Source of the DNA: Aquihabitans sp. G128 | Lineage (GTDB): Bacteria > Actinomycetota > Acidimicrobiia > Acidimicrobiales > Iamiaceae | Direction of reading: 5' to 3' | DNA: 64,000 bases | Assembly: GCF_019048865.1 (NCBI RefSeq) | Contig: NZ_CP077604.1 | Coordinates: forward strand, 3,906,001 to 3,970,000 | In this document: one piece after another, positions 51,957 to 61,917 of the stretch | Position numbering within the stretch: the stretch's first letter is position 1 | How the letters are laid out: each line of letters begins with the position of its first letter | Position numbers and translations under genes: made by a program | The notes under the pieces: model-generated | Told to the model about the DNA's origin: nothing | The model's database searches: none | Seen by the model: only the letters and a program-made list of their open reading frames with translations

Positions 51957-52937
51957 ATGCCGAACGATGACCAGCCCCTCGACATCGAGGACCAGCCCTT
52001 CGCGGCGGACCTCGACGAGCCTCGCCCGGTCGTCGACAGCGCTCGGGACGACGTCGACGACGGCTGGGGCCCGGATCCGGAACCGGAGCCGGAGGCGGCG
52101 TCCGAGGGCGCACCTCGCTCTGTGGCCGACGAGTGGGTCCGGCCTTCGGGCCAGTCGTCCTCGCTGCTGCTGATCATGGGCGTGCTGGTCCTGGTGATGG
52201 TCGGCGTCGTCGTCTTCCTCGCCATCAACAACAAGGACGACGAGAAGGCCGCCGATCCGCCGGCCGCTTCGGCGCCGACGGGCGCAGCCGATCCGGGAGC
52301 CGGCGGCACGACCCCCGCCACCACGCCCGACCCGGGTTCGGACCCGGACCTCGACGGCAAGGCCACCAAGGTCGACGACTTCAAGCGGGCCGATGCGCCG
52401 GACCTCGGCACCTTCCCCGGGCTCGGGCCGTGGACCAACAACGTCGGCACCATCAGCATCGAGAAGGGCGTGGCCCGCACGACCGCGGTGTCGCCCGACT
52501 CCAAGGTCCAGCTGGCCACCGTCGACGCCGGAAGCGCCGACGTGACCGTCGAGGCCAAGCTCCCGTCGCCGGTCGACCGCGCCGGCATCGCCATCCGCGT
52601 GGCCTCGCCGGACCGGTTCATCGGCCTTTTCGCCACCAGCGACTACGGCACGTACACCCTGGCCCGCTTCGAGAACGGCGAGATCGACAAGATCTTCGGC
52701 AACACCGACCTCTCCGGCGTCCAGGTGGGCGACGTGATCGGGATCCGAGCCAAGGGGTCGAAGGTCGAGGTGCTCACCAACGGCACCGTGCGCAACTCCT
52801 TCGACGACGCCAAGCTCGACTACGACGCCACCGGCGTCGGGATCTTCGCCTTCCTCGACGACACCGGCCCCAAGCCCATCGACGCCCGGGACTTCGCCAA
52901 CTGGGACGACTTCAAGGTCCTCGCCGCCACCAAGTAG
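51957..52937 (+). CDS. Membrane-anchored extracellular LamG/DUF1080-like domain protein
   Basis: The 326-aa protein has an acidic cytosolic N-terminus (residues 1-65), one membrane helix (SSLLLIMGVLVLVMVGVVVF), a Thr/Pro/Asp-rich linker and a C-terminal beta-sandwich of about 190 residues. The sandwich shows VTVEAKLPSPVDRAGIAIRV, FIGLFATSDYGTYTLARFEN and NWDDFKVL, resembling concanavalin-like 3-keto-disaccharide hydrolase or LamG folds. Carbohydrate binding is inferred. A GGGAGA site precedes ATG 51957, 52 nt after the acyltransferase, so the two may be co-transcribed. Confidence 0.78.
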   Translation: MPNDDQPLDIEDQPFAADLDEPRPVVDSARDDVDDGWGPDPEPEPEAASEGAPRSVADEWVRPSGQSSSLLLIMGVLVLVMVGVVVFLAINNKDDEKAADPPAASAPTGAADPGAGGTTPATTPDPGSDPDLDGKATKVDDFKRADAPDLGTFPGLGPWTNNVGTISIEKGVARTTAVSPDSKVQLATVDAGSADVTVEAKLPSPVDRAGIAIRVASPDRFIGLFATSDYGTYTLARFENGEIDKIFGNTDLSGVQVGDVIGIRAKGSKVEVLTNGTVRNSFDDAKLDYDATGVGIFAFLDDTGPKPIDARDFANWDDFKVLAATK

Positions 52938-53043
52938 GCGGGCGGCTCCCGTCGGCGGCCGCCGGCTGGCGCCGCCGGCACGGACGGGGGCCGGGCTGAG
53001 GCCGGGGCTGCTCGCATCTCCGTCGATCGCCCGGTGGGCCCTC

Positions 53044-53072
53044 GGCACCGAATCGACGTCGAATCCGATGCC
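53044..53072. repeat. Intergenic palindromic repeat, copy 4 (degenerate)
   Basis: The core CGAATCGACGTCGAATCC is kept, but the outer arms (GGCA and TGCC) are shorter and differ from the other copies. It is probably a decayed member. Confidence 0.6.
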
Positions 53073-53154
53073 ACCAGGTCACGCTGACCTCGTCTGCCTC
53101 GAATCGCCGACGGCCCGACCGCCGACCTGACCCGCCCCTGGCGGCGGCGTCGAT

Positions 53155-53188
53155 CTCGGCGGCGAATCGACGTCGAATCGCCGCCGAG
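53155..53188. repeat. Intergenic palindromic repeat, copy 5
   Basis: Arms CTCGGCGGCGAATC and GAATCGCCGCCGAG flank GACGTC. It is nearly identical to copy 3, 10 kb away. Confidence 0.85.
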
Positions 53189-53320
53189 GTGCTCCCGGGT
53201 GAGCAGGTCGGCGGATGGGGGCGAGGGAGCGATGGGCAGGGTGAGGCGCTTTGCGCCGGTTCGTCCGATCGGTCGACACCGTGCGGGGAGTCGCCCGGCG
53301 TGAACCCCGGCGACGAGCGG

Positions 53321-56300
53321 TCAGGTCGGCTGGTCGTCGGGGCCTCGGGCCCCGTCGTCGGCCTCTTGATCGGCGTCCGCATCGTCCGCCTCGACGCCGC
53401 TCGTCGCTTCGGCGTCGGCATCGTCCACGGCACCGACGCCGTCCGATGGGTCGGGCCCGACCGGGCCGGCGCCGGCGGCAGGCTCGGCACCGGCGGCCTC
53501 AGCAGGCGCCACCGCAGGCGGAGCCGCAGTCGCAGCCGCTCCGCCCCCGTCGCCGTCGGCTTCTGCGTCGGCGCCGGCATCGCCGTCGGCTTCGGCTGCC
53601 ACGACGCCGCCCGCTGGGCCACCGGTGCTGGCCTCCGGCGACACGTCGGGTGTCGCGCCGGCCACGGCGAGGGCCGGGTCGCCGCCCCCGCGGAGCAGGC
53701 CGAGGGCGACGGCGCCGATGGCCAGGGTGGCGGCGGACTGGGCCAGGGCCGAGAAGCTGCCCGTGCCGGCGAACGTCGAGCCCAGCGGGGAGCGGAGCGT
53801 GGCGAAGGCCGCCAGGGCCACCGCCGCCCCCATGATCAGGGTGAGCACGCGCTCGCGCCGAGCCAGGAAGAGGAACGGCACGAACAGGCACACCGGCCCG
53901 GCGAGCGCAGCCGTGGCCACGAAGGCCACCACCGCCACCACGGCGATCGGCAGCCCGTCGAGCGGCTCGAGGCGTGACGGAGGCCGCCGGCGCATCGGGA
54001 CGAGGCGTCGGACGCCGGCGAAGCTCAGGAGCACCAGCACGAGGAGGAGCACGACGCCCGCGGCGAGGAGGCCCCGGTAGCGCACACCCGGATCGAAGCG
54101 GAGCTCCACCAGCCCGGCAGGCCCCTCGGGCAGCTGCCAGCCCTGGCGCCAGCCGTCGATGGTGACCGGCTTCAGCTTGCGCCCCTGGTACGTGGCGCTC
54201 CACCCGGGGTTGGCGTTCTCGGTGGTGGCCAGGACGGCGGCGTCGCCCGCGCCCACCTCGACCCGCCGCGAGTCGGTGTCCCACAGGTCCACCCGGGTGG
54301 TGCGGGCAGCGGCGACGTTGCCCCGGTCGCCGGGATCGAGGACCGTGCCGTCGATGCTGAAGGCGTTGCCGGCCTCGGAGCGGATCCGGTGCGTCCCGGC
54401 CGAGAGGTCGACCTTGGGGTCGCAGGCCACCACGAGGGCCGGCTCCTGGCGCTCGATGGCGCCGTAGGTGGTGGCCACCGAGGTCTGCACCGTGGTGTCG
54501 TCGATCCGGAGCACCGGGCCCTTGCCGCACGGCAGGCCCACCGCCTGCCGGTCGGCGATCGAGCGGACCGGCGGCACCGGGGTGTCGAACGAGACCTCGC
54601 TGATCGACCGGATGATGGGCTCGGCCACCGCGAACGGGGCCTCGCCCGGCGCCGTCAGCCGGATCACCACCGACCGCGTGCTCAGGGGCGCGAACCGGCC
54701 GACCCCGTCGTCGCCGACGTTGACCGTGCGCACGCCGCTGGGCGACTCGAGGCGCACCCGGCCGATGGGCTCGCCCGGGAACCCGGGGCCCTGGATCCGG
54801 ATCCGGCTCAACGTCACGGGGTTGTCCCACTTGATGGTGAGCGACGGGGCCGGATCGTCGACGGCCGCCACCCAGGACGTGGTGAGGTCGTCGTCGTGGG
54901 CCGCATCGGACGTGAACGCCGGCAGGTCCTGCCACACCGACGACGCGACCACCCCGGCGTCGACCGCACCCAGGTTCGTGCGCAGGTCTCCGAGCAACTC
55001 GTCGAGCGCGGGCCCGGGCACCGGAGAGCCGGCCAGGGTGAGGTCGAAGGATCCGGCGTCGTCGAGGTCGAAGCGGCGGTCGAGCACCGCGTCCTCGTCG
55101 CGCTTGAGGCGGTTGGTCCGGTCGGTGCGAGAGCGGTCGAACACCAGGACGGGTGGCCCGTCGGTCTTGGCCCAGTCGGGCCGGGTGGCCACCGGGACCA
55201 CCGGGCGGGACAGGTCGATGCCGGCCAGGCGGATGTCGCTGAGGCCCGGCGCGCCGAAGCCGGGCCCGGCGCGCACCGCGCCGGCGATGGTGAAGCGGAT
55301 CGACGAGGTGGCGCCGGCGGGCAACCGCACCACCATCGTGTCCTTCTTGCCGAACGACGCGACCTTCGAGCCGTGGTCGGTGGTGACGCGGACCTTCTCG
55401 ACGCGTGCGACGTCGTCGGCCGGTCGGGAGATCGTCACCTCGGCGACGGGGGTCGGCCCGTCGAAGGTGGTCTCGACCCAGGCGCCGATGGGCGAGCCCG
55501 AGGTGGAGGGGTACCAGGCGCTGTCCGGGTCGGCGTCGAAGGCGGCCCACGGCTGGGTGCCGGGGTACCGCGTCTGGGAGCTGAGGGAGTACGACGAGGC
55601 GCGGATGGACGCGACACCGGTGAGCCCGGCGGTGGCCCGCTGGTCGTCGAAGACCGGCTCGAGGCGGTCCTGCGGGGCCTTCCCGGTGTCGGGCGCGTCC
55701 TCGGTGGGGGTCAGCGTGTAGGACACGTCATCACGGACGGTGGAGAAGGTGGTGTCGCGGCGACGGGTGGTGTCGGTGACGGCCCAGCCGTCGGCGGTCA
55801 TGCCGGTGGCGCCGGCGTCGGCCATGACCGTCGCCCGGCCCGAGAGCAGGCCGGCGTCGGCCAGCGGGAACAGCGATTCGGGACCGCCGTCCACCGCCAG
55901 GGTGGCCTTGGCGTCGTAGGCCATGACCCGGTTGGTGGGCGACTGGACCTCCCACACCTCGATCGCTCGCAGGCCTTCCCCCGAGGCCGGTCCGAACTCG
56001 GTGGTGAGCTGGTCCCCGAGCAGCGACGGGCCGACGGTGGGCCCGAACGCCGCCACCCGGCGCAGCTGGGGCACGTCCTCGAGCGCGGCGCGGAGCTGGC
56101 CCGGCGCGGGGGAGAGGGTGCGGGCGCGGTCGAGGTCGTTGCGGACCACCAGGTAGCGCACGCCCATGCGGGCCAGCAGCTCGGCGGTGCCGGTGCCGAG
56201 CTCGCGGTTGACCAGCCGCCGGTCGAGCTCGTCGAGCAGCCGGGTGGGGCCCGAGCCGCCGAGCGGGATGATGTTGCGCCCGGCCCACGCCTCGTTCGAC

Positions 56301-57822
56301 AGCCCCTGGATCGGCTCGTCGAGCGGTCGTCCCCACGTGTACTCGCCGAACGAGCTGCTCGGCACCAGCAGGGTCCGCCGGCTGTCGCCGTTGGCGTCGA
56401 CCCACTTGACGGCCTGCTTCCAGTACGTCGGGATCTGCTCGAACGAGCCGTCGGGGCTGAGCCCGGCCTGCTGGTAGCGGGCCACGGGGAGGAAGACGGC
56501 CAGCACCATGGCCAGCAGCGCGATGCGCGGCGCCCGGGCGGAACGCCCCACGCGCGTCCAGCTCGGCAGCTTCCCGACGGCGAGCAGGTGGGTGACCCCG
56601 ATGGCCAGCGGGAAGCGCACGAGGGCCGAGAACTTCTGGACGTTGCGGAAGGGGGCCAGGGCCCCGTCGAGCAGCGTGCGAGCCGGGCCAGCGGCGAAGC
56701 CGTCGAGCGGACCGACGAAGGCCAGGCCGGTGGCGACCAGGCCGAGCAGCAACGTCGCCACCAGCCAGGTCCGCTCGCGCAGGTCGCGTCGCAGCAGCCC
56801 GGCCATGCCCACGCCGGCCACGAGGAGGGTGGCGATGATCGACGCCCGGTCGATGGCCATCGCCCGGGCGCCGGGCACCAGCGGGTGGCCGTCGACCACC
56901 AGGTAGGAGAGCCAGCTGCCCGTGCCCCGGAGGACCTCGGTGGCCGACTGCGTGGCCGTCGTCAGGTCGGCGCGCTCGGTGTACTGCGTGAAGGCGAAGC
57001 CGTAGCGGCCCTGCAGGGTGAGCGGCGCCAGCCACCACGCCATGCCGAGGATCGAGGCCACGCCCCACGTGCCCGCCAGCCGCCAGTGCTGCAGCGGGCG
57101 CTTCCGGCTCACGAACCACAGCGCTGGCACCACCAGGACGATGACGGCGGCCGCGCCGTTGACCGCGCCGATGCAGGCCACGGCCAGCGCCGAGCGCCAG
57201 ACGGCACCGGCGGGCATGGTGCCGTCCTCGTCGCGGCGCAGCAGCGGCGCCATGATCCACGGCAGCGCGGCCACCGGGATCTGCGCCGCCGACTGGTAGA
57301 TCATCGACGACAGGAAGCTGGGGGCCAGGGCGTAGGCGGCGGCGCCGACCACCCGGCTCGTGGGCGTGCCCACCTCGAGCCGGCGGAGCACGGCGTGCAT
57401 GCCCCACAGGGCGAGGATCACCAGGGTGGCGATCCAGAGGCGCTGGGTGAACCACGGCGGGATGCCGAGGGCGCTGCCGAGCAGGTAGAAGGGCCCCATG
57501 GGCCAGAGGTAGCCGACGGCCTGGTTCTGGATGCGGCCGAAGTCGGCGGACGGGTCCCAGAAGAAGGTGGCCCGCGAGAGGAACCGACCGGGGTCGGTGA
57601 GCAGGTCGAGCTTGGTCTCGGGGAGGATGTCGCCGAAGCGGTGGGCGATCGTCACCACCAGCACCGCCAGGCTCAGCCCGGCCAGCGCGCCCCCCCTCGC
57701 TGCGCAGGGCGAAGCGGGACGACCGGCGTCGACGGGGGGGACGCCGCCGTGGCGTCCCCGGCCTGCGGCGGGCCCCGCCCGTGGGGGGCGCGCCGGACGG
57801 TGGTGGGGGCCAACTCGGTCAC
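53321..57822 (-). pseudogene. aftD: AftD-like (DUF3367) giant membrane arabinofuranosyltransferase, frame broken near the N-terminus
   Basis: Repaired length is about 1,499 aa. A GT-C membrane domain comes first (GALAGLSLAVLVVTIAHRFG, DPSADFGRIQNQAVGYLWP, about 11 helices). It is followed by large beta-rich modules including an F5/8-type carbohydrate-binding domain (SSQTRYPGTQPWAAFDADPD), C-terminal helices and an acidic Ala/Asp/Glu tail. AftD in mycobacteria adds alpha-1,3-arabinofuranose to wall arabinan. GTG 57822 overlaps the permease stop as GTGA. Two runs of seven (57690-57696 and 57734-57740) each need one base removed to join start and body, so errors are likely. The exact glycan is unknown. 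Confidence 0.87.
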
Positions 57823-60296
57823 TCCTCGACCAGCCCCTCGTTGACCGGGATGCGGGTGGCGCGGAGCGCCGGCACGAGGCCGGCGGCCGAGCACAGCACC
57901 GTGGCCGTGACCGCCAGGGCGGCGAGCCGGACCCACGGCACGCTGATCGGCGTGCCGGCCGGCGCCACGCTGCTGATCAGCAGGGTGCCCGTGGCCACCG
58001 CCATGGCGGTGGCGGCCGCCGACACGAGGGCGGCGAGGATCGCGGTCTCGAGGGTGACGAGCTTGGCCAGCTGGCCGGCCCCCAGGCCCAGGGCCCGCAG
58101 CACCGAGACTTCGCGGCGACGTTCGGCCACCGAGGCGGCCACCGTGTTGGCGAGGCCGATCACCGAGGTGATCAGCGTCATCGCCAGCAGGGCGACCGAG
58201 AGCTGGAAGGCCCGGTCCGCTGACGAGGCGGTCCGGCTGGCCAGCCCGCCGACGCTGAGCACGTCGATGGCCGGGTCCTCGGCGGCGCGGCGGCGCAGCT
58301 CGGCCGGGCCGACCTCGCCGATGGTGTCGACCAGCACGGCGTCGTCGGGCCCGGGCCGCAGCACCTGGTCGGCGAGGGCGAGGGGGAGCACGGCATCGAT
58401 CTGGCCGCCCGAGCCGTTCACGATCCGTCCGTCGAACGTGCCGGCGACGGTGGTGGCCGACTCGCCCTCGGCGCCCGTGACGGTCACCTTGTCGCCCTTG
58501 GAAAGCCCCAGCCCGGAGCGCACCAGGATGCCCTTGGGGTCGGCCTTCACGGCGGCCACGGTGCTGCGGCTGAACGCCGGTCCGAGGAAGGTGCCGGGGC
58601 GACCGAGCGCGATGGCGGTGCCGACGTTCGAGCCGAACTTGATCGAGCCCTGGCGGATGGGCGTCGATGCCTGCACGCCGAGGGCGGTGGTGAGCGCGGT
58701 GCCGTCGGTCCGCGCGATGCCGGGCACGTCCGAGCGGGGCGCCACCACGGCGTCGGCCCGGTAGAGCCGGTCCACCGAGTTGGTGATGTTGGCCTGGAAG
58801 CTGCTGGTGAAGACGGTGGTCAGCAGCACCAGCCCGATGCCCACCAGCACGCTCACGGCCGTGCCGGCGGTACGGGCCGGCGAGCGAGCCAGGTTGCCCA
58901 CGGCGAGGCGCAGCACCGGCCAGCGCCGCGTGGGCACCACCCGGGCGAGCAGGCCCGTGATCACGCCCACGAGGGCGGCGGCCAGGATGCAGGAGCCGGC
59001 GACCAGGAGGAGGCCGGCGAGGCCGGCCCGCCCGAGGTCGGCGTCGGCCCGCGAGCCGGTGCCCGAGACGATGATCCCGGCGGCGGCGATGACGGCGCCG
59101 ACGACCGCGGCGCCCGACCAGCCGCCGGGTGGGCTCGCCCAGGTCCCCCAGCGCGGCGCGGACCGAGAGCCGGCCGGCGCGGCGGGCGGGCAGGTAGGCG
59201 CCGACGAGGCCCAGGACCACCCCGAGGCCGACCGAGAGGGCGAGGACCGCCAGGTCGAGGCGGGGCCCGGCATCGGGGGTGGTGAGCCCGAGCCCGTCGG
59301 CCTTGTCGTTCAGGACCAGGGCCATGGCGGTGCCCAGGGGCCCGGCGATCAGCCCGCCGACGAGGCCGACGGTGGCCGCTTCGGTGAGCACGAGGGCCCG
59401 GACCTGTCGGGGGTGGCGCCGGCGGTGCGCAGCGTCGCCAGCTCACCCGTGCGGCGCACGACGGCGGCAGCGGTGCCCGAGACGACGATCAAGCCCGTCA
59501 CCGCCACCGCGATCCCGGCGAACAGGGTGAGCAGCTTGCGGGTGCCGACCGCCCGGTCGTGCTCGGCGTCGGTGCGCTCGGCGTCGAACTTGGCCTTGGT
59601 GAGGGTCTCGAAGTCCGGGTTGGCCACGAAGACCGCGCTGGCCACCTGGTCCTCGGTGCCGGTGCCGGCGACCACCACCTGGCCGACCACGCCGTCGCGG
59701 CCCACCAGGGCGTTGGCGGTGAGCAGGGAGGCGTAGACGTCGGGCACCGCCGAGCCGCTGGAGCGGTTCTGGACGATCGACGTCACCGTGGCGTCGGCCC
59801 GGGCCCGGCCCACCAGCTCGATCGGGTCGCCGACCGACAGGCCCAGGTCGTCGGCCAGGTCGGTGCTGACCCCGACGCCGAGGTCGGCGGGCGCGTCGCC
59901 CGCCACCAGCGTCGCCGGCCGCAGGCCGTCGTCCTCGAACCACGTGCCCAGCGTGGCGCCGGCCCGCCGCCCCTCGTGGAGCACGCCGACGGCGCCGTGG
60001 TCGTCGCCCTCGGCCCGGGTCACCCCGCCCGACGCGGCGATCGTGGCGATGGCGTCGACGGGGATGCCGGGCCGCTGGACCTCGCCGAAGTTGCTGAACG
60101 CCGCCGCGCCGCGGACCACCACGGAGGTGCCGGGGCCGAGGTCGGCGGGTGCGGTGGCGACGCCCCGGTCCAGCGCTCCCTGGAGCTCGAACACCGCCAC
60201 CACCATGACCAGCCCGGCCGCCACCGCGATGGTGCGGCCGAGGATGTGGCGGCGCTGGAACCGGAGCGCGGCGGTGAGCAGCGCGTTGAACGTCAC
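57819..60296 (-). pseudogene. FtsX/MacB-type ABC transporter permease with two frameshifts
   Basis: Repaired length is about 825 aa. The pattern is typical of large FtsX-like permeases: first helix (AVAAGLVMVVAVFELQGALD), an outside domain, three helices (LFAGIAVAVTGLIVVSGTAA, then LVGGLIAGPLGTAMALVL), and a second half repeating this with VSVLRALGLGAGQLAKLVTL near the end. Frame is lost near 59,409 (G5 where six fit) and again between about 59,100 and 59,150, with net zero change. The flanking genes are intact. It follows the ATPase gene after 37 nt and overlaps aftD, so the three form one operon. Confidence 0.85.
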
Positions 60297-60333
60297 CGGG
60301 TGCGCGCCCGGGCGGCGCGCGAGGACGGGCGGG

Positions 60334-61059
60334 TCACGAGGCGAGCAGCCCGGTCACGTGGTCGACGTCGGGCGAGCTGATGTCGTGGGCGACGACGCCG
60401 TCGCGCAGCACCAGGACCCGATCGGCGAAGCCGATGGCCCGGGGGTCGTGGGTGGCCAGCAGCACGGTCTGGCCGAAGCGGTCGGTGGTGGAGCGCAGCA
60501 GCCGCAGCACCTGCTCGCCCTGGCGGACGTCGAGGTTGCCGTGTGGCTCGTCGGCGATCAGCACCTCGGGCTTGGTGGCCAGGGCCCGACCCAGCGCCAC
60601 GCGCTGCTCCTCGCCGCCCGACAGCTGGCCGGGCAGCTGCTCGAGGCGCTCGTGGATGCCGAGCGCACGGGTCAGGCGATCCATCCAGGCGGGATCGGGA
60701 TCGCGCTTGTCGAGGAGGTAGGGCAACAAGAGGTTGCTCCGTGCGGTGAGGTAGGGCACCAGCTCGCTGTGCTGGAAGACCAGGCCGATGTACCGGCGGC
60801 GGAAGACCGTGCGAGACGCCTCGTTGAGGCTGGCCAGGTCGACGCCGCCGACCGTGACCGTACCGGCATCGGGGGCCTCCAGGCCCGCGAGCAGGTGGAG
60901 GAGCGTGGTCTTGCCGGCGCCCGAGGCGCCGAGCACCACCGTGAAGCTGGCCCGGGGCAGGCGCAGGCTGATGCCGTCGACCGCCGCCACCTTGGTGGCA
61001 CCTCGCCCGTGGGTGCGGCGCAGGTCCTCGGCGACGACGACGTCGTCAGGGGTGCTCAT
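60334..61059 (-). CDS. ABC transporter ATP-binding protein, MacB/LolD type
   Basis: The 241-aa ATPase has Walker A VLGASGAGKTTLLHLLAGLE, Q-loop LVFQHSELVPYLTA, signature QLSGGEEQRVALGRALA, Walker B EVLIADEPHGNLD (His where Thr is usual) and the H-loop LLATHDPRAI. It powers the FtsX-type permease encoded next. Such exporters handle lipids, peptides or lipoproteins, or act by mechanotransmission. Its operon with aftD suggests a role in cell-envelope glycan assembly, which is inferred from context only. Confidence 0.92.
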   Translation of the reverse strand: MSTPDDVVVAEDLRRTHGRGATKVAAVDGISLRLPRASFTVVLGASGAGKTTLLHLLAGLEAPDAGTVTVGGVDLASLNEASRTVFRRRYIGLVFQHSELVPYLTARSNLLLPYLLDKRDPDPAWMDRLTRALGIHERLEQLPGQLSGGEEQRVALGRALATKPEVLIADEPHGNLDVRQGEQVLRLLRSTTDRFGQTVLLATHDPRAIGFADRVLVLRDGVVAHDISSPDVDHVTGLLAS

Positions 61060-61101
61060 GGGACGTCACGGCCTCGGGGTGGGGCTGGGCGGACGATGGG
61101 G

Positions 61102-61144
61102 AAAACGCGCAGAGGTCCCTGCCTGGTGGGCAGGGACCTCTGCG
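61102..61144 (-). terminator. Intrinsic terminator after the LPXTG gene
   Basis: A perfect 16-bp stem (61108-61123 with 61129-61144) is followed on the minus strand by CGTTTT, giving one of the few U-tract terminators in the window. Confidence 0.85.
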
Positions 61145-61160
61145 ACGGTCGTGCGGTTGA

Positions 61161-61658
61161 TCAGGCGGCGACGGTGGAGCGGCGGGTGCGCCGGGCACCG
61201 ATCGCCAGGGTGCCACCGAGGAGCAGGAAGCCTGCGCCCACGCCGACCAGGGTCTGCGTGTTGTCGGAACCGGTGCGGGGCAGGGTGCCCGAGCTGACCG
61301 GGGCGGCGGCGGCCGTGATGTTCAGGTTCAGGACCTTGGTCACGGTGCCGTCGGGGCCGTCGCAGGTGGCGGTGGCCGTGGCCGTGCCGACCGGGGCGTC
61401 CGACGGGACGGTGATGGTGCTCGTGTAAGAGCCGTCGTCACCGGCGGTGGTGGTGCCGGCGCCGACCTCGTAGGACCCGTTGGTGATGGTGAAGGTCACC
61501 GTGGCGCCGGGGTTGCAGCCGTCACCGGTCACGGAGATGGTCTCACCCTGGACAACCGTGACCGTGGAGGGGCCGCCGTACTCCGCGTTCGCCGCGCCGC
61601 TGAAGATGAGGAGGGTGGCGATGGCGAGCACCGCACCCAGCATTCCCTTTTTGATCAT
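61161..61658 (-). CDS. LPXTG-anchored secreted surface protein
   Basis: The 165-aa protein starts with a signal peptide (MIKKGMLGAVLAIATLLIFS, ending GAANA). It has a beta-sandwich-like middle with two cysteines and VTVVQGETISVTGDGCNPGA, and ends with a sortase signal: LPRTG, a hydrophobic helix (TLVGVGAGFLLLGGTLAIGA) and RRTRR. It is therefore linked to peptidoglycan by a sortase outside the window. The middle domain resembles short Ig-like modules in actinobacterial wall proteins. It has its own promoter and terminator, implying strong monocistronic expression. Confidence 0.88.
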   Translation of the reverse strand: MIKKGMLGAVLAIATLLIFSGAANAEYGGPSTVTVVQGETISVTGDGCNPGATVTFTITNGSYEVGAGTTTAGDDGSYTSTITVPSDAPVGTATATATCDGPDGTVTKVLNLNITAAAAPVSSGTLPRTGSDNTQTLVGVGAGFLLLGGTLAIGARRTRRSTVAA

Positions 61659-61714
61659 GGTGTTCCGCTCTCCCGTAGACGATGCCCGCGCCGTGCGTTC
61701 ATTCGTTCTGCGGG

Positions 61715-61743
61715 AGTATAGGGACGCGCGGGGCCCAGGTAAA
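61715..61743 (-). promoter_or_regulatory. Promoter of the LPXTG gene
   Basis: On the minus strand -35 TTTACC (61743-61738) and -10 TATACT (61720-61715) are 17 nt apart. TATACT is unusually close to the sigma-70 consensus for this GC content. The leader is about 50 nt and includes GGGAGAGCGG before ATG 61658. Confidence 0.7.
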
Positions 61744-61917
61744 GCGGCTGAGCAGCGCATTCGCCACACGGGGTGGTCGAACCGGGCGGATCGCTCGGAT
61801 CTTCGTTGCCGTGGCAGGGGTCACGGTCGTTGCGAGCCGGTCGCGGATCCGGTCCGACGGGGGGCGCGCCCACCCTGATCCGGGGCCGCGCGGGTCGGGA
61901 AGTACCCTCTGGGCCAC

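Larger units (their letters stand above)
52938..53320. other. Intergenic region with two palindromic repeats
   Basis: This 383-nt convergent gap contains palindromic repeat copies 4 and 5 and a decayed half copy near 53,098-53,113. I see no gene in it. Confidence 0.6.

Noticed and set aside
54389..57844. 1,151-codon plus-strand open frame opposite aftD
   Set aside because: Low-complexity shadow composition; aftD on the minus strand has clear membrane and carbohydrate-binding domains.
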